Shown here: in pieces, positions 1 to 11,096 of the stretch
Numbering within the stretch: position 1 is the first letter of the stretch
How the letters are laid out: every line of letters begins with the position of its first letter
Origin: Micrococcaceae bacterium Sec5.1
GTDB lineage: Bacteria > Actinomycetota > Actinomycetes > Actinomycetales > Micrococcaceae
Direction of reading: 5' to 3'
Length of the DNA: 64,000 bases
Assembly: GCA_039636795.1 (NCBI GenBank)
Contig: CP143430.1
Location: 3,224,001-3,288,000, forward strand
Program-made: the position numbers and the translations under genes
The notes under the pieces: generated by a model
Databases searched by the model: none
What the model saw: only the letters and a program-made list of their open reading frames with translations
What the model was told of the DNA's origin: nothing

Positions 1-196
1 GGAGGGGCTCGCCGGTCCCTACGGCCTTCCGGAGACGGCACTGGCCACAGTCATCGCTTTCGTGGTGGGCTACGTGATCATCGGCTGGTTCCTGAAGTTC
101 GTCTCCACACGCAGTTACAGGCTCTTTGTCTGGTACCGCATCCTTCTTGGCTTGGCCTTGTATGTCCTGCTCGGTTTCAATGTGATCAGCGCCTAG
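1..196 (+). CDS. uppP: Undecaprenyl-diphosphatase UppP, C-terminal end (partial)
   Basis: The frame enters from before the window and stops with TAG at 194-196, leaving about 64 residues. Two hydrophobic segments are visible, one around [16 protein letters not shown] and one around [16 protein letters not shown], joined by the short basic loop [12 protein letters not shown]. This matches the end of the UppP/BacA family, a membrane enzyme that recycles undecaprenyl pyrophosphate to the lipid carrier for cell-wall synthesis. In actinobacteria uppP commonly sits just before mshC, as here with a 15-base gap. The catalytic motifs lie outside the window, so the call rests on the tail and the neighbour. 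Confidence 0.8.
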   Translation, partial: EGLAGPYGLPETALATVIAFVVGYVIIGWFLKFVSTRSYRLFVWYRILLGLALYVLLGFNVISA

Positions 197-211
197 CACT
201 AAGGTTGAGTC

Positions 212-1489
212 GTGAAATCGTGGACTTCCCGCCCTGTTCCTGAGCTGCCAGGCAGCATGCCGCAACTACGCCTCTTCGACACCGCCCTCGGCCGCGTCGT
301 GGAGATAGAGCCGCAGCCGGAACAATCGATGTACGTCTGCGGCATTACGCCGTACGACGCGACGCACATGGGCCACGCCGCCAGCTATGTGGCCTTCGAC
401 CTCCTCAACAGGGCGTGGCGCGATGCCAGGATCCGGGTGGACTACGTTCAAAACGTTACGGATATCGATGACCCGCTGCTTGAACGCGCCACGGCCACCG
501 GCGTGGACTGGCGTGACTTGGCGCAGAGCCAGATTGAACTGTTCCACACCGATATGGACGCCCTGAACGTCCTTGCCCCCAATCACTACATCGGCGCAGT
601 CGAAGCCATTCCGGATATTGTGCCGGCGATCGAGCGGCTTATTGCGGACGGCGTCGCCTACCGCGTACAAGGTACGAATGGCGAGCCCGACGGCGATGTC
701 TACTACGACGTCGAAATGGCCGGCAAACGATCCGACGCCACGGATGCATGGACTCTGGGCGACGTTTCAGGTCTCGGCGAAGCGGAAATGCTTGCCCTTT
801 TTGCAGAGCGCGGGGGCGATCCGGACAGGGCAGGCAAACGCCAGGCGCTCGACCCCTTGCTCTGGCGGGTGGCACGCGAAGGAGAACCCAGCTGGCCGGG
901 CGCCACTTTGGGCGACGGCCGTCCCGGGTGGCACATCGAGTGTACGGTCATCGCACAGAAGTACCTGCCCGCACCATTTACCGTGCAGGGTGGCGGCTCG
1001 GACCTCATCTTCCCCCACCACGAAATGGGAGCAGGACACGCCTACTCGCTGGCGGGCGTTCCGCTTGCCCGACACTATGCCCATGCCGGCATGGTGGGCC
1101 TCGACGGGGAAAAGATGAGCAAGTCAAAGGGCAACCTGGTTCTTGTCTCCAAGCTCCGGGCTGCTGGAGAAGAACCCGCAGCCATCCGCCTTGCGATCCT
1201 CGCCCACCATTACCGCTCTGATTGGTCCTGGACTGAGGCGGACTTCGGGGCAGCAAAGGATCGGCTGGCCCAGTGGCGCAATGCCCGTGACGCTGCTCCT
1301 GCCGGTTCGGCCGCAGCGCTCGTCGCCGCCATGCGCCTGGAATTGGCCAATGACCTCAACGCTCCCGGAGCGATGGCCGCTGTCGATCGCTGGGCTGAGG
1401 AGGCATTGCGGAACAACGCTCCGGCGTCCGGGATCGACGCCGCACTTATGAGCGATGCCGTAGACGCGCTGCTCGGCGTGGAGCTTTAG
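212..1489 (+). CDS. mshC: Cysteine:1D-myo-inosityl-2-amino-2-deoxy-glucopyranoside ligase MshC
   Basis: MshC joins cysteine to GlcN-inositol using ATP, the third enzymatic step of mycothiol synthesis in the cytoplasm. The 425-residue protein looks like a class I cysteinyl-tRNA synthetase without the full anticodon domain. It has the HIGH-like THMGH (about 51-55) after Cys43 in [18 protein letters not shown] (239-244) giving a zinc cysteine, FPHHE (about 268-272), and KMSKS (301-305). The N-terminal [14 protein letters not shown] is typical of MshC rather than CysS. The start is GTG at 212, soon after uppP. A real CysS would be longer (about 460 residues). The 3' end overlaps the convergent PAC2 gene by 4 bases. 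Confidence 0.95.
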   Translation: MKSWTSRPVPELPGSMPQLRLFDTALGRVVEIEPQPEQSMYVCGITPYDATHMGHAASYVAFDLLNRAWRDARIRVDYVQNVTDIDDPLLERATATGVDWRDLAQSQIELFHTDMDALNVLAPNHYIGAVEAIPDIVPAIERLIADGVAYRVQGTNGEPDGDVYYDVEMAGKRSDATDAWTLGDVSGLGEAEMLALFAERGGDPDRAGKRQALDPLLWRVAREGEPSWPGATLGDGRPGWHIECTVIAQKYLPAPFTVQGGGSDLIFPHHEMGAGHAYSLAGVPLARHYAHAGMVGLDGEKMSKSKGNLVLVSKLRAAGEEPAAIRLAILAHHYRSDWSWTEADFGAAKDRLAQWRNARDAAPAGSAAALVAAMRLELANDLNAPGAMAAVDRWAEEALRNNAPASGIDAALMSDAVDALLGVEL

Positions 1490-2391
1490 GGCCGGTCCTT
1501 ACCCCGCCGCTTGAGGTAGCGCTCGAACTCCCGGGCGATCGATTCGCCCGAGGCTTCCGGGAGGTCCGCTGTGTCCTTGGCCTCCTCCAGTTGGCGTACG
1601 TAGGCAGCAATCTCAGGATCTTCGGTGGCAAGTTCGTCCACTCCGCGTTCCCAGGCCTCGGACTCTTCCGCCAGGGCCTGGCTGTCAAGGGGAACCTGGA
1701 GCAAGTCCTCGATCTTGTGAAGGATGGCGAGTTGGGCCTTGGGCGAGGGCGGCTGTGCGACATAGTGGGGGACCGCTGCCCACAGGGAAACCGTCGGCAG
1801 CCCTGCCAGCATGGCAAACTCGGCCAGCACCCCCACAATTCCCACGGGCCCCTCGTATTGGGAGGCCTCCAGGTTCAACCGTTCCCGAAGTGAACTGTCT
1901 TCCGTGGTGGTGCTTACCGGAATGGGCCTGCTGTGCGGAACGTCGGCCAGCAGCGCACCCACAAGAATGACCGAGTCCACCTTCAGCGCTTCGGCGTGGA
2001 CCAGGAGTTCGGTGGTGTAGGCGCGCCAACGGTATGAAGGTTCTGTGCCCAGAACAAACACCACGTCCACATTGCTGTCCGGAACTGACGCTTTGTAGAT
2101 CCGCGTCGAGGGCCATTTGACCTTGCGCGCACCAGAGGACGTGCGCCGCACGGTGGGCCGGGTGAACTGGAAGTCGTAGTACTCCTCGGCGTCCACTGTG
2201 GCGACCTTCTTGCCGTCCCAGAGCTTGTTCAAATAGTGCAGCGCATCGCTGGCGGCCTCGCCGGCGTCGTTCCAGCCTTCAAACGCGGCGATCATTACGG
2301 TGACGCGCTGGCCTTCCGCGGGTTCCTTAAGGAAACGCTCGGGCTCCGCGGTGATGTCCTGTCCTTCGGGGGTCCCGTCCACACTGTTCAT
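1486..2391 (-). CDS. PAC2 family protein
   Basis: The 301-residue protein has the proteasome-assembly-chaperone-2 fold signature seen in actinobacterial PAC2 proteins: an N-terminal [17 protein letters not shown] segment, a central [19 protein letters not shown], and [18 protein letters not shown]. The family is named after eukaryotic proteasome chaperones. Its bacterial role is not established. In actinobacteria the gene is regularly found beside mshC, as here where the two converge and overlap by 4 bases. The acidic C-terminal tail from about residue 220 is predicted helical. It should not be assumed to act on the proteasome encoded a few kilobases away; nothing in the sequence shows that. 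Confidence 0.88.
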   Translation of the reverse strand: MNSVDGTPEGQDITAEPERFLKEPAEGQRVTVMIAAFEGWNDAGEAASDALHYLNKLWDGKKVATVDAEEYYDFQFTRPTVRRTSSGARKVKWPSTRIYKASVPDSNVDVVFVLGTEPSYRWRAYTTELLVHAEALKVDSVILVGALLADVPHSRPIPVSTTTEDSSLRERLNLEASQYEGPVGIVGVLAEFAMLAGLPTVSLWAAVPHYVAQPPSPKAQLAILHKIEDLLQVPLDSQALAEESEAWERGVDELATEDPEIAAYVRQLEEAKDTADLPEASGESIAREFERYLKRRGKDRP

Positions 2392-2513
2392 CCACTCACC
2401 CTACGTCCAAGACCCTTGTGGATGCATGGCATTTCGCCCCGAAGCGTTGCCTGTATTCGCCCACAGCGCAAGCCCGGCCGGAAGCGCCCCGGCTTCCACG
2501 TAGACTTGAAACC

Positions 2514-3233
2514 ATGCCTTCGTCATCCAGTCAGCCCCTCCTCAAAGCCGTGCTCTGGGACATGGATGGCACCCTAGTGGACACTGAGCCCTACTGGATC
2601 GCCGCCGAGCGCGCACTCGTGGAGGCGCACGGTGGGACCTGGTCACACCAGCAGGCCATGCAGTTGGTGGGGCAGTCCCTGCTGCACTCGGCCGCAGTGC
2701 TCCAGGCTGCAGGAGTCCGTCTCGAAGCCCGTGAAATTGTGGATACCCTCAGCGCACAGGTAATCAAGCACGTCCGCAATGAAGTTCCCTGGCGCCCGGG
2801 AGCACGCGAGTTGCTGGACGAATTGCACCAGGCAGGCATCCGTTGTGCCCTGGTCACCATGTCCGAGGGCCCGTTGGCCGGCGTCATCGTCGAAAGCCTT
2901 CCCAAGCCCTACTTCGAATTCCTGGTCACGGGAGACACCGTCAGCAACGGCAAGCCCCACCCGGAGGCCTACCTCACGGCTGTTGAACGGCTCCGGCTCG
3001 ATGACCCGTCGCTGACCATCGATCACTGTGTTGCGCTGGAAGATTCCATCCCGGGCGCCACGGCTGCCCTGGCATCCGGAGTGCTGACCGTGGGCATTCC
3101 GCACCAGGTTCCGTTGCCCGAGTATCCAGGCATGGTCATGTGGGAAACGCTGGTGGGCCGGTCCGCGGCGGACGTCAGCCAGCTGGTTGCCAACCGCTTC
3201 GCACAGGGAAACCTGCTTGAAGGGGCAAACTAG
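2514..3233 (+). CDS. HAD superfamily hydrolase (phosphatase/phosphoglucomutase-like)
   Basis: The 239-residue protein is a haloacid-dehalogenase-type phosphohydrolase. Motif I is DMDGTLVDTE (Asp16 and Asp18, nucleophile and general acid). Motif II is in ALVTMSEG, the motif III lysine is in NGKPHPEAY, and motif IV is ALEDSIPGATAA. The cap lies between motifs I and II (C1 cap), as in subfamily IA beta-phosphoglucomutase-like enzymes. The frame is open upstream to 2418, but the ATG at 2514 directly precedes the conserved KAVLWDMDGT segment. The stop (3231-3233) touches the GTG start of the next gene, so the two are probably co-transcribed. Substrate is unknown. Confidence 0.88.
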   Translation: MPSSSSQPLLKAVLWDMDGTLVDTEPYWIAAERALVEAHGGTWSHQQAMQLVGQSLLHSAAVLQAAGVRLEAREIVDTLSAQVIKHVRNEVPWRPGARELLDELHQAGIRCALVTMSEGPLAGVIVESLPKPYFEFLVTGDTVSNGKPHPEAYLTAVERLRLDDPSLTIDHCVALEDSIPGATAALASGVLTVGIPHQVPLPEYPGMVMWETLVGRSAADVSQLVANRFAQGNLLEGAN

Positions 3234-4412
3234 GTGAGCAGCTCCTCCACGCCACACCATGCCGTGACCAAAAAGGACGGCATCCCGCTCGGAAAAATCG
3301 CGGGAATCTCCGTGTACCTCGCGTACTCGTGGTTCGTTATCGCCGGCTTCACCGTCATCGTCTATGGGCCTGCCCTGCTGGTGCGAATGCCCAACCTCGG
3401 CATCTGGGCCTACTTTGTTGCCCTCGGCTATGCCTTGCTGCTCGCGCTCTCCGTCCTGGTCCACGAGCTTGCCCATGCGCTCAGCGCCAAAGCGTTCAAC
3501 TGGCCAACGGAAAAGATTGTCTTGAACCTGTGGGGCGGGCACACGCAATTCGAGAGCTTCACCGCATCGCCGGGACGCTCGGTCATCGTTGCCCTTGCCG
3601 GACCAGTGTCAAACTTTATCCTCGCCGGCGGCATGTGGGCGGTCCTTTCTTCAGGCATCCTCGGTGGCGTCGCGGAAATCCTGGCAAACATCCTGATGTG
3701 GGCCAACCTCCTTATTGGCATCTTCAACATTCTTCCCGGTTTGCCCTTGGACGGCGGTCGGTTGGTGGAATCGGCGGTCTGGAAGGCCACCGGCAGCCAG
3801 GACAAGGGAACCATTGCGGCAGGATGGTCAGGCCGTGTCATCGTGGCCGCCCTTGTCATTTGGTTTATCGGAGTGCCGTTCCTCACAGGAGCGCCCCTGG
3901 ATATCAGCCTCATGCTCATCACTGTCCTCGTCTGCGGCTTCCTGTGGATGGGAGCCTCCAGCTCCATCAACCACGCAAAACTCCGCAGCCGCCTATACCT
4001 GGTGAGCGCGGCCGGGCTAGCGGAGCCCGCAGTGGGGCTCCCGAACGCGGCGACTGTGGCAGACATCCTGGCGGTATCACCTGCCGGGCGTCCCGCCGTC
4101 GTAATTTGCGGACCTGACGGAAAGCCTCAGGGAGTGGTTGATCCCGGCGCGGCTGCCGCGGTTCCTCCCGCGGCCGTAGCGACGACGCCGGTCACCGCCG
4201 TAGCGCATGCACTGGCGGCCGGTGCCTACGTCCCGGAATGGTCCAAAGGCCAGGAGCTGATCCAGTATCTGGCGCGGCTGGAGGGTGGCGAATACGCTGT
4301 GGTGGACCACAACGGAACCGTGACGGGGTTGCTCAGGCAGCAAGCAGTAGTGACAGCGATAACAGGTAAAGAAGCCCGGGGCAGCGGGCGCGCTCAACGG
4401 GCTTGCCGGTAG
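3234..4412 (+). CDS. Site-2 protease family membrane metallopeptidase (M50)
   Basis: The 392-residue membrane protein has the zinc-protease motif HELAH (about 77-81) inside a transmembrane helix and a second metal-ligand motif, LPLDGGRL, in a later helix (about 173-180), as in S2P-like intramembrane proteases. About six hydrophobic segments fill residues 20-250. The last 130 residues (from about AATVADILAVSPAGRPAVV) look like a pair of degenerate CBS repeats, as in SpoIVFB-type group III proteases. These usually cleave membrane-anchored regulators, but no partner is identifiable here. GTG start at 3234 immediately after the upstream stop. Confidence 0.9.
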   Translation: MSSSSTPHHAVTKKDGIPLGKIAGISVYLAYSWFVIAGFTVIVYGPALLVRMPNLGIWAYFVALGYALLLALSVLVHELAHALSAKAFNWPTEKIVLNLWGGHTQFESFTASPGRSVIVALAGPVSNFILAGGMWAVLSSGILGGVAEILANILMWANLLIGIFNILPGLPLDGGRLVESAVWKATGSQDKGTIAAGWSGRVIVAALVIWFIGVPFLTGAPLDISLMLITVLVCGFLWMGASSSINHAKLRSRLYLVSAAGLAEPAVGLPNAATVADILAVSPAGRPAVVICGPDGKPQGVVDPGAAAAVPPAAVATTPVTAVAHALAAGAYVPEWSKGQELIQYLARLEGGEYAVVDHNGTVTGLLRQQAVVTAITGKEARGSGRAQRACR

Positions 4413-4509
4413 AGTTACGTGCCGGTCCATAAAAACAAACCATCGATTTTCGACGCCCATACGGCAGCAACACATGGCGGCGCAGCCGCCCAGGAGCGAG
4501 GAACACCAC

Positions 4510-5598
4510 ATGAGCAGCGAAACCGCCGCGGCGCAGACAATCGCAGGCACTGTCCCGGGCGCGGACACAGGCACTGACAAGCCAGCCACGGACTCTGCCA
4601 CGCAGCCAACCGGGGCTGCCCGGCGCCGTGGGCCTTTCCGTGTGGGCGAGCGGGTGCAGCTCACGGATGAGCGTGGCCGGATGAACACCATCACGCTTGA
4701 GGTGGGCGGAGCTTTTCATACCCACCGAGGGTTCCTGAACCACGACGAAATCATCGGCAAGGTTGATGGTTCGGTAGTCAGCAATAACATCGGGCAGCAG
4801 TACCAGACGCTGCGGCCCTTGCTCTCGGACTTCGTCCTGTCCATGCCGCGTGGCGCGGCCGTCGTCTATCCCAAGGATGCTGGCCAGATCGTCACGATGG
4901 CTGACATCTTCCCCGGGGCCCGCGTTGTTGAAGCCGGTGTTGGCTCCGGCGCGCTGTCCATTTCCCTGCTCCGTGCAGTAGGCGACGGCGGCTACCTCCA
5001 TTCCTTTGAGCGGCGCGAAGAATTCGCGGACATCGCCCGGGGGAACGTCGAGACCATCTTCGGTGGCCCGCACCCCGCTTGGCAGATCTCCCTGGGCGAC
5101 TTCCAGGAAGAGGTAGTCAAGGCCGAGGCACCCGGCTCCGTAGACCGTGTAGTGCTGGACATGCTCGCTCCGTGGGAGTGCTTGGACGCTGTTGCAACAG
5201 TCCTGGCTCCCGGCGGCGTCTGGATCAATTACGTAGCAACCGTCACCCAGTTGTCCCGCACCGCCGAAGCCATCCGCGCTGACGGACGCTTCACCGAGCC
5301 GGACGCCTGGGAATCCATGGTCCGCGGCTGGCACCTTGAAGGACTCGCCGTCCGTCCGGATCACCGCATGGTGGCCCATACTGGATTCCTCCTGGTCACC
5401 AGGCGGCTCGCCGACGGCGTCACGGGAATCTCCGTCAAACGGCGCCCGTCCAAGACCGAATTCAGCGAGGAAGACCTGAACGCCTGGACTCCGGGAGCAG
5501 TAGGGGAGCGCGCAGTATCGGACAAGAAACTCCGGCGCGCCGCACGTGATGCCATCGCCGGAACCAACGTCCAGGACGAGCCCTCGGTCACAAACTGA
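4510..5598 (+). CDS. trmI: tRNA (adenine-N1)-methyltransferase TrmI
   Basis: The 362-residue protein methylates N1 of adenine 58 in the T-loop of tRNA. The N-terminal FRVGERVQLTDERGRMNTITLEVGG begins the small beta domain, and the class I SAM site is VVEAGVGSGALSISLLRAVG followed by SFERREEFADIARGN. VDRVVLDMLAPWECLD and PGGVWINYVATVTQL complete the TrmI pattern. ATG 4510 is preferred because GAGCGAGGAA precedes it at ribosome-binding distance, while an in-frame ATG at 4474 has none. The gene lies directly upstream of the proteasome locus, the same context as Rv2118c upstream of mpa in Mycobacterium tuberculosis. Confidence 0.93.
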   Translation: MSSETAAAQTIAGTVPGADTGTDKPATDSATQPTGAARRRGPFRVGERVQLTDERGRMNTITLEVGGAFHTHRGFLNHDEIIGKVDGSVVSNNIGQQYQTLRPLLSDFVLSMPRGAAVVYPKDAGQIVTMADIFPGARVVEAGVGSGALSISLLRAVGDGGYLHSFERREEFADIARGNVETIFGGPHPAWQISLGDFQEEVVKAEAPGSVDRVVLDMLAPWECLDAVATVLAPGGVWINYVATVTQLSRTAEAIRADGRFTEPDAWESMVRGWHLEGLAVRPDHRMVAHTGFLLVTRRLADGVTGISVKRRPSKTEFSEEDLNAWTPGAVGERAVSDKKLRRAARDAIAGTNVQDEPSVTN

Positions 5599-5694
5599 AA
5601 AGGTCACAATAGGGTCCGCATTCCGGATGTCACCAAGCACCCTGCGCTTTTCGGGACTAAGGTCTTGTTAAGCGCAGGAAGGGGCTGATGAATC

Positions 5695-7506
5695 GTGGAT
5701 ACGTCGAACAACAACGACATTGGACGGCCGACACCGGAGGAAGCTAACGCCGCTGCTGAAGAGGCAGCAAACCGGAGGCTTGCCGCCATCCAGCCGCCCG
5801 ACCCATCCAGTGAATTGACCGTGGCCGAACGCCAGATCAACATCCTTCGGGACAAGCTTCGCCACATCGACCGCCAGCTTGCCGCCGCCACCCAGAACAA
5901 CAGCAAGCTCGTCAGCATGCTTGAAACGGCGAAGAGCGAGATCCTCCGTTTGAAGGGTGCTTTGGAGCAGGAAGGGCAGCCGCCCTACAGCTTCGGAACA
6001 GTGGTACAGATCAACCCCCGCAGGCAGCCGGGCCCGGGAAGTTCCGGCCAGGCGGCCACGGAGGAATCCGTTGACATTTTCAATGCAGGCCGCAAGATGC
6101 GTGTAGGCATCAGCCCGCTGGTAAATGTCAACCAACTCGCCGTTGGCCAGGAAGTCCTCTTGAATGAGGCCCTGCTGGTGGTTGCCGGACTCGGCTACGA
6201 ACGGGCGGGTGAACTCGTTACGCTCAAGGAGATGCTGGGCAAGGACCGCGCGTTGGTAGTTGGCCGGGCCGACGAAGAACGCGTAGTCCGCCTTTCCGGA
6301 GGGCTGCAAAGCGTGCACCTGAAGGTAGGAGACGCACTGTCACTGGATTCGCGCACCGGCTACGCGCTGGAGAAAGTTCCGCGCGCTGAGGTGGAGAACC
6401 TTGTCCTGGAAGAAGTTCCGGACATCACCTATCAGGACATCGGCGGCCTTGGTCCGCAGATCGAACAGATCCGCGATGCCGTTGAACTCCCGTTCCTGCA
6501 TCCGGACCTTTACCGGGAACACGGGCTCAAGGCGCCCAAGGGCATCCTTCTCTACGGTCCGCCAGGTTGCGGCAAGACCCTCATCGCCAAGGCTGTGGCC
6601 AATTCCCTGGCAGCCCGTGCCGCCGAGCGCGCAGGCAACACCGACCTTAAGAGCTACTTCCTCAATATCAAGGGTCCTGAGCTCCTGGATAAGTATGTCG
6701 GCGAAACCGAGCGGCACATCCGGCTGATCTTCTCCCGTGCCCGGGAAAAAGCGTCCGATGGCAGCCCCGTGGTGGTTTTCTTCGATGAAATGGATTCGCT
6801 GTTCCGCACCCGAGGAACTGGCGTGTCTTCCGATGTCGAAACCACCATCGTCCCGCAGCTGCTCAGCGAGATTGATGGCGTGGAGCGATTGGACAACGTA
6901 ATCGTCATTGGTGCCTCAAACCGCGAGGACATGATCGATCCAGCGATCCTCCGGCCGGGCCGCCTTGACGTAAAGGTCAAGATCCAGCGACCCGACGCCG
7001 AAGCCGCTGCAGACATCTTTGGCAAGTACATCACCACCGATCTCCCCTTCCATGCACAGGATCTGGCGGAGTACGGCGGGGACGTCCAAGCTACTGTCGA
7101 CGCCATGATCCAGCGAACCGTGGAGGCAATGTACTCCACCGAGAAGTCGAACGAATACCTTGAAGTCACGTACGCCAACGGTGATACGGAAATGCTGTAC
7201 TTCAAGGATTTCAACTCAGGCGCCGTGGTTCAGAACGTCGTGGACAGGGCTAAGAAGTACGCCATTAAAGACCTGCTGACAAACCATCAGAAGGGCCTGA
7301 GGATTGACCACCTGCTGCGTGCAGTGGTGGATGAATTCCGGGAACACGAGGATATGCCAAACACCACAAACCCTGACGACTGGGCAAGGATCTCAGGGAA
7401 GAAGGGTGAACGGATCACGTACATCCGCACGATCGTGCAAGGGAAGGCCGGCCAAGAACCCGGCAAGTCGATCGAGACCACGGCCAACACAGGTCAGTAC
7501 CTGTGA
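5695..7506 (+). CDS. arc: Proteasome-associated AAA ATPase ARC/Mpa
   Basis: The 603-residue hexameric ATPase recognises Pup-tagged proteins, unfolds them and feeds them into the 20S core. An N-terminal coiled coil (about residues 15-90, rich in Glu, Ala, Arg and Leu) is the Pup-binding region. Then come OB-type interdomain sequence, Walker A GPPGCGKT (about 284-291), Walker [12 protein letters not shown], and the second-region arginines in [11 protein letters not shown]. The last residues, GQYL, carry the penultimate tyrosine that docks in the core to open its gate. GTG start at 5695 with AGGAAGGGG upstream. The TGA overlaps the GTG start of dop. Confidence 0.97.
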   Translation: MDTSNNNDIGRPTPEEANAAAEEAANRRLAAIQPPDPSSELTVAERQINILRDKLRHIDRQLAAATQNNSKLVSMLETAKSEILRLKGALEQEGQPPYSFGTVVQINPRRQPGPGSSGQAATEESVDIFNAGRKMRVGISPLVNVNQLAVGQEVLLNEALLVVAGLGYERAGELVTLKEMLGKDRALVVGRADEERVVRLSGGLQSVHLKVGDALSLDSRTGYALEKVPRAEVENLVLEEVPDITYQDIGGLGPQIEQIRDAVELPFLHPDLYREHGLKAPKGILLYGPPGCGKTLIAKAVANSLAARAAERAGNTDLKSYFLNIKGPELLDKYVGETERHIRLIFSRAREKASDGSPVVVFFDEMDSLFRTRGTGVSSDVETTIVPQLLSEIDGVERLDNVIVIGASNREDMIDPAILRPGRLDVKVKIQRPDAEAAADIFGKYITTDLPFHAQDLAEYGGDVQATVDAMIQRTVEAMYSTEKSNEYLEVTYANGDTEMLYFKDFNSGAVVQNVVDRAKKYAIKDLLTNHQKGLRIDHLLRAVVDEFREHEDMPNTTNPDDWARISGKKGERITYIRTIVQGKAGQEPGKSIETTANTGQYL

Positions 7507-9176
7507 CGGCCAAAACCGAGGGTGTGCCCGGGGAAAGGTTGCCTGCGGGCGGCGCCATGCGCGTCATGGGTTCCGAAACCGAGTACGGAATCCATGCGCC
7601 GTCGGCGCCTGGGGCGAACGCCACGATGATGTCCGCCCGGATCATCCAGGCCTATGCCACGGTCACGCGCCAACGTGCCGCCGGGGGAGCGGAAACCCGC
7701 TGGGACTACACGGACGAAGAACCTTTACACGATGCCCGCGGCTGGACCGTTGACCGGGCGTCGGCCGATCCCAGCCAGTTAACTGACCAGCCGCCAGTGC
7801 TCGACGCCGAGGCAGTCGCGTTGGCGTATGGCCGCCAGGAACTGGAGCTGGACGGCCAGGACGAGTCCGGATCGCTCCTGATGAACATGGTCCTCGGGAA
7901 CGGCGCGCGCCTTTACGTGGACCACGCACACCCCGAATACTCAAGCCCCGAAGTCACCAACCCACGGGATGCGGTGGCCTGGGATGCCGCCGGTGATCTC
8001 GTCGCACTTGCCACCGTGAGGAAAGTGGCGGCAGACACCAGCCTTCCGCCGATCAATCTCTACAAGAACAACACTGACAACAAGTCAGTGTCCTATGGCT
8101 CGCACGAGAACTACCTCATGCCCCGTTCAGTTCCCTTTTCCGACATTATCCGGGGGCTCACACCATTCTTCGTGTCCCGGCAGGTGATTTGCGGAGCCGG
8201 ACGTGTGGGGATCGGGCAGGACAGTTCCACTGCCGGCTACCAGATCAGCCAACGGGCAGACTTCTTCGAGGCTGAGGTGGGCCTTGAGACCACTATCCGA
8301 CGCCCCATCATCAACACCCGCGACGAGCCCCATGCGACGGCGGATAAATACCGGCGTCTCCACGTCATTATCGGCGATGCGAACCTCAGCCAGGTTTCCA
8401 ACTACCTGAAGTTCGGCACCACGGCCATGGTTCTCAGTCTCATTGAGGCTGGCCAAGCGCCCCGGATCGAGGTCCACGAACCGGTTCAGGCGCTGCAGGC
8501 CATCAGCCATGACACAACCCTGACCACCACGGTAAGACTGCTGGACGGGCGAAGGGTGACCGCCCTGGACATCCAGTGGATGTACTACGAGGCCGCCGCA
8601 AAGCTGGCGCAAGAGACCGGAGTTGCAGATTCCGTCACTGGCGACGGGCACACGCACGGCGTCCTTGAGCGCTGGGAATCCACCCTGTCACTGCTGGGCA
8701 GCAACCCCGCTGCTGCTGCCTCATCGGTGGAGTGGGTAGCCAAGAAGTCCCTCCTTGAGGGGTACCGGAACCGCGACGGCCTTGGTTGGGACGATGCCAG
8801 GCTCGGGTTGGTCGATCTCCAGTGGTCCGATATCCGGCCCGAAAAGGGTCTTTACTACAGGATGCTGTCCAGGGACAGGATGATCCGGATCGTCGACGAC
8901 GCCGACGTCGCCAGGGCCGTGAGTGAACCGCCGTCGGACACGCGGGCGTACTTCCGCGGACGGTGCGTTTCAAGCTTCGGCAAAGATGTTGTCGGCGCCA
9001 GTTGGGACTCGGTCATTTTCGACGTTCCGGGACTTGGGAAACTGCAGCGTGTACCCACCCGCGAACCACTGCGGGGAACCAAGGCGCTGACGGGCGCCCT
9101 CTTTGACCGGCATCAGGAAGCGGGCTCGTTCCTGGCCGAATTGCTGGGCCAAAAGCCGCCGCCGCCCAAGGACTGA
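7503..9176 (+). CDS. dop: Pup deamidase/depupylase Dop
   Basis: Dop converts the C-terminal glutamine of Pup to glutamate before ligation and also removes Pup from proteins. The 557-residue protein is a glutamine-synthetase-like ATP enzyme with GSETEYGIH near the N terminus, [31 protein letters not shown] and [12 protein letters not shown]. It is longer than PafA and contains the insert after the first strand that marks Dop. The start used is GTG 7503, which overlaps the arc stop in GTGA. An internal ATG at 7557, preceded by GGGGAAAGG and giving [11 protein letters not shown], is also plausible. Confidence 0.95.
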   Translation: MTAKTEGVPGERLPAGGAMRVMGSETEYGIHAPSAPGANATMMSARIIQAYATVTRQRAAGGAETRWDYTDEEPLHDARGWTVDRASADPSQLTDQPPVLDAEAVALAYGRQELELDGQDESGSLLMNMVLGNGARLYVDHAHPEYSSPEVTNPRDAVAWDAAGDLVALATVRKVAADTSLPPINLYKNNTDNKSVSYGSHENYLMPRSVPFSDIIRGLTPFFVSRQVICGAGRVGIGQDSSTAGYQISQRADFFEAEVGLETTIRRPIINTRDEPHATADKYRRLHVIIGDANLSQVSNYLKFGTTAMVLSLIEAGQAPRIEVHEPVQALQAISHDTTLTTTVRLLDGRRVTALDIQWMYYEAAAKLAQETGVADSVTGDGHTHGVLERWESTLSLLGSNPAAAASSVEWVAKKSLLEGYRNRDGLGWDDARLGLVDLQWSDIRPEKGLYYRMLSRDRMIRIVDDADVARAVSEPPSDTRAYFRGRCVSSFGKDVVGASWDSVIFDVPGLGKLQRVPTREPLRGTKALTGALFDRHQEAGSFLAELLGQKPPPPKD

Positions 9177-9292
9177 GGCATTCAGCCACCGGAAAAATGG
9201 TGCCCTCGCAAAGCCGGGCGGAGCAGCCCACAGCGTGGCAATATGGCAGTAGGAAGTCTCCACAAACGGGGACTGACAGTAGGGAGAAAGAA

Positions 9293-9496
9293 ATGGCAGC
9301 TCAGGAGCAGCAGCAACCGCAGTCACGGGACACCGAGACTGAAGTGGATGTCCCGGAGGCCCCGCCGGCAGCACCCGAAGCCCAGGCCTCGGACGCGACC
9401 CAGGGTGTGGACGATCTCCTTGACGAAATCGATGGCGTCCTGGAATCCAACGCTGAAGAGTTCGTCAGGGCCTTCGTCCAAAAGGGCGGCCAGTAA
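9293..9496 (+). CDS. pup: Prokaryotic ubiquitin-like protein Pup
   Basis: The 67-residue intrinsically disordered protein is the modifier that is ligated to lysines of substrates. The sequence is acidic and Gln-rich at the start ([10 protein letters not shown]). It has the helical ARC-binding stretch [20 protein letters not shown] and ends VQKGGQ. The terminal Gln shows that Dop must deamidate it to Glu before PafA can use it. The start is ATG 9293 with AGGGAGAAAGAA in front; the frame is open further upstream but that part is not conserved Pup sequence. It lies between dop and prcB, the standard order. Confidence 0.97.
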   Translation: MAAQEQQQPQSRDTETEVDVPEAPPAAPEAQASDATQGVDDLLDEIDGVLESNAEEFVRAFVQKGGQ

Positions 9497-9576
9497 GCGG
9501 ACCCGGACAAATTATGTACTGCCCGGCCGGCGCGAGGCCGCCGGGCATCGGAATGCAGAGTCGAAGGAGTGCAGCA

Positions 9577-10386
9577 ATGCAGGACCCATCAACCGGCCCC
9601 CTGGCCACCCAGGCAACGTCTTCATTCACGGAGCACCTTCAACGCTCGCGTCCCGAACTCCTTCCCTTCAACCAAACGTTGCCGGCCGGCACCGTACCGT
9701 CCTCGCCGCATGCAACCACTATCGTCGCCTTGACATACGCTGGCGGGGTGCTGATGGCCGGAGACCGGCGGGCAACCATGGGAAACGTGATCGCCAGCCG
9801 TCACATTGAGAAGGTCTTTCCCGCGGACCAGTATTCGGTGCTGGGCATCGCCGGTACCGCTGGCTTGGCGATCGATATTACGCGGCTCTTCCAGGTGGAA
9901 CTGGAGCACTACGAAAAGATTGAGGGTACGCTCCTTAGCCTCGTAGGCAAGGCCAACCGATTGGGTGCGATGATTCGCGGCAACCTGCCCATGGCAATGC
10001 AGGGAATGGCCGTCATTCCCTTGTTTGCCGGTTTCGACCAGGTATCGGGCACCGGACGGCTTTTCTCCTACGACGTAACCGGTGGACGCTACGAAGAACA
10101 GGAACACCACTCAGTGGGTTCCGGTTCAGTTTTTGCGCGTGGAGCCCTGAAAAAGCTGTGGAAGCCAAACCTCTCGGAAGAACAAGCCGTGGCCGTCGCG
10201 GTTGAGGCCCTCTATGACGCCGCGGACGACGACTCCGCAACGGGCGGCCCCGACCCCGTCCGCCAGCTGTGGCCGGTGGTTTACACCGTGAACCGTGCCG
10301 GTAATCGCCGGGTACCTGAACGGGACCTGGCGGCGATAGCCGGCACCATCGTCGAATCCCGTGCCATCGCCGGACGGGAGGCCTGA
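9577..10386 (+). CDS. prcB: 20S proteasome beta subunit PrcB
   Basis: The 269-residue precursor of the catalytic proteasome subunit has a propeptide of about 46 residues ending PSSPHA. Autocleavage then exposes Thr47 in [21 protein letters not shown]; Asp and Lys residues of the Ntn fold follow. [25 protein letters not shown] and [11 protein letters not shown] are typical of actinobacterial PrcB. ATG 9577 is chosen because GAAGGAG lies at the right distance; an earlier in-frame ATG at 9514 would add 21 residues that are not propeptide-like. The stop is one base before the prcA start, so the subunits are translationally coupled. Confidence 0.96.
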   Translation: MQDPSTGPLATQATSSFTEHLQRSRPELLPFNQTLPAGTVPSSPHATTIVALTYAGGVLMAGDRRATMGNVIASRHIEKVFPADQYSVLGIAGTAGLAIDITRLFQVELEHYEKIEGTLLSLVGKANRLGAMIRGNLPMAMQGMAVIPLFAGFDQVSGTGRLFSYDVTGGRYEEQEHHSVGSGSVFARGALKKLWKPNLSEEQAVAVAVEALYDAADDDSATGGPDPVRQLWPVVYTVNRAGNRRVPERDLAAIAGTIVESRAIAGREA

Positions 10387-10387
10387 C

Positions 10388-11095
10388 ATGACGCAGCAGT
10401 TCTATGTCTCGCCTGAACAGCTGATGAAGGACCGTGCGGACTTCGCGCGGAAGGGCATTGCGCGCGGACGTTCCGTAGTGGTGATCAGTTGCGCTGATGG
10501 CATCGCTTTGATTGCTGAGAACCCGTCACCTTCGCTGCACAAAATCGGCGAGATCTACGACAAAATCGCCTTCGCGGCAGTAGGCAAGTACAACGAGTTC
10601 GAAAGCCTGAGGCAGGCCGGGGTACGGTACGCGGACGTCCGTGGCTACTCGTACGACCGCGAAGACGTGACAGCCCGGGGATTGGCCAGCGTCTACGCGC
10701 AGAGCCTCGGAGCCGTGTTCACCGCAGAACAAAAGCCCTTCGAAGTGGAACTGGCCGTGGCGGAAGTCGCCCCGACCCAGGAGCAGGACCACCTGTACCG
10801 GCTCACCTTTGACGGTTCGATTGCCGATGAGAACGGCTTCGTGGTGATGGGCGGACTTGCCGATCAGATTTCCGACGTCGTGAGCGGGGCTTGGGAGCCT
10901 GAGCTTGGTTTTGCCGGGGCGATGAGATTGGCTTTGCGCGCTTTGGCGACAGACAAGGAAGCCGATGCCCTCCCGGCGACCGCCGTCGAAGCCGCAGTCC
11001 TGGACCGCGCTTCGGAGAGTCACAGGGGTTCCCGCCGGGCTTTCCGGCGTCTGCTTCCCGAGGACATGACACAGCTGCTCACAGAGGAGGCTTGA
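10388..11095 (+). CDS. prcA: 20S proteasome alpha subunit PrcA
   Basis: The 235-residue subunit forms the outer rings of the 20S core and carries the gate and the pockets that receive the GQYL tail of ARC. The N-terminal [24 protein letters not shown] is the gating and H0 helix region. [22 protein letters not shown] and [21 protein letters not shown] follow the alpha-subunit pattern, and there is no N-terminal catalytic Thr. ATG 10388 follows the prcB stop by one base. The final third is less conserved, as usual. The gene is followed after one base by pafA. Confidence 0.95.
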   Translation: MTQQFYVSPEQLMKDRADFARKGIARGRSVVVISCADGIALIAENPSPSLHKIGEIYDKIAFAAVGKYNEFESLRQAGVRYADVRGYSYDREDVTARGLASVYAQSLGAVFTAEQKPFEVELAVAEVAPTQEQDHLYRLTFDGSIADENGFVVMGGLADQISDVVSGAWEPELGFAGAMRLALRALATDKEADALPATAVEAAVLDRASESHRGSRRAFRRLLPEDMTQLLTEEA

Positions 11096-11096
11096 G

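Noticed and set aside
4333..5640. 435-residue minus-strand open frame opposite trmI
   Set aside because: Shadow of trmI; low-complexity product without family features.
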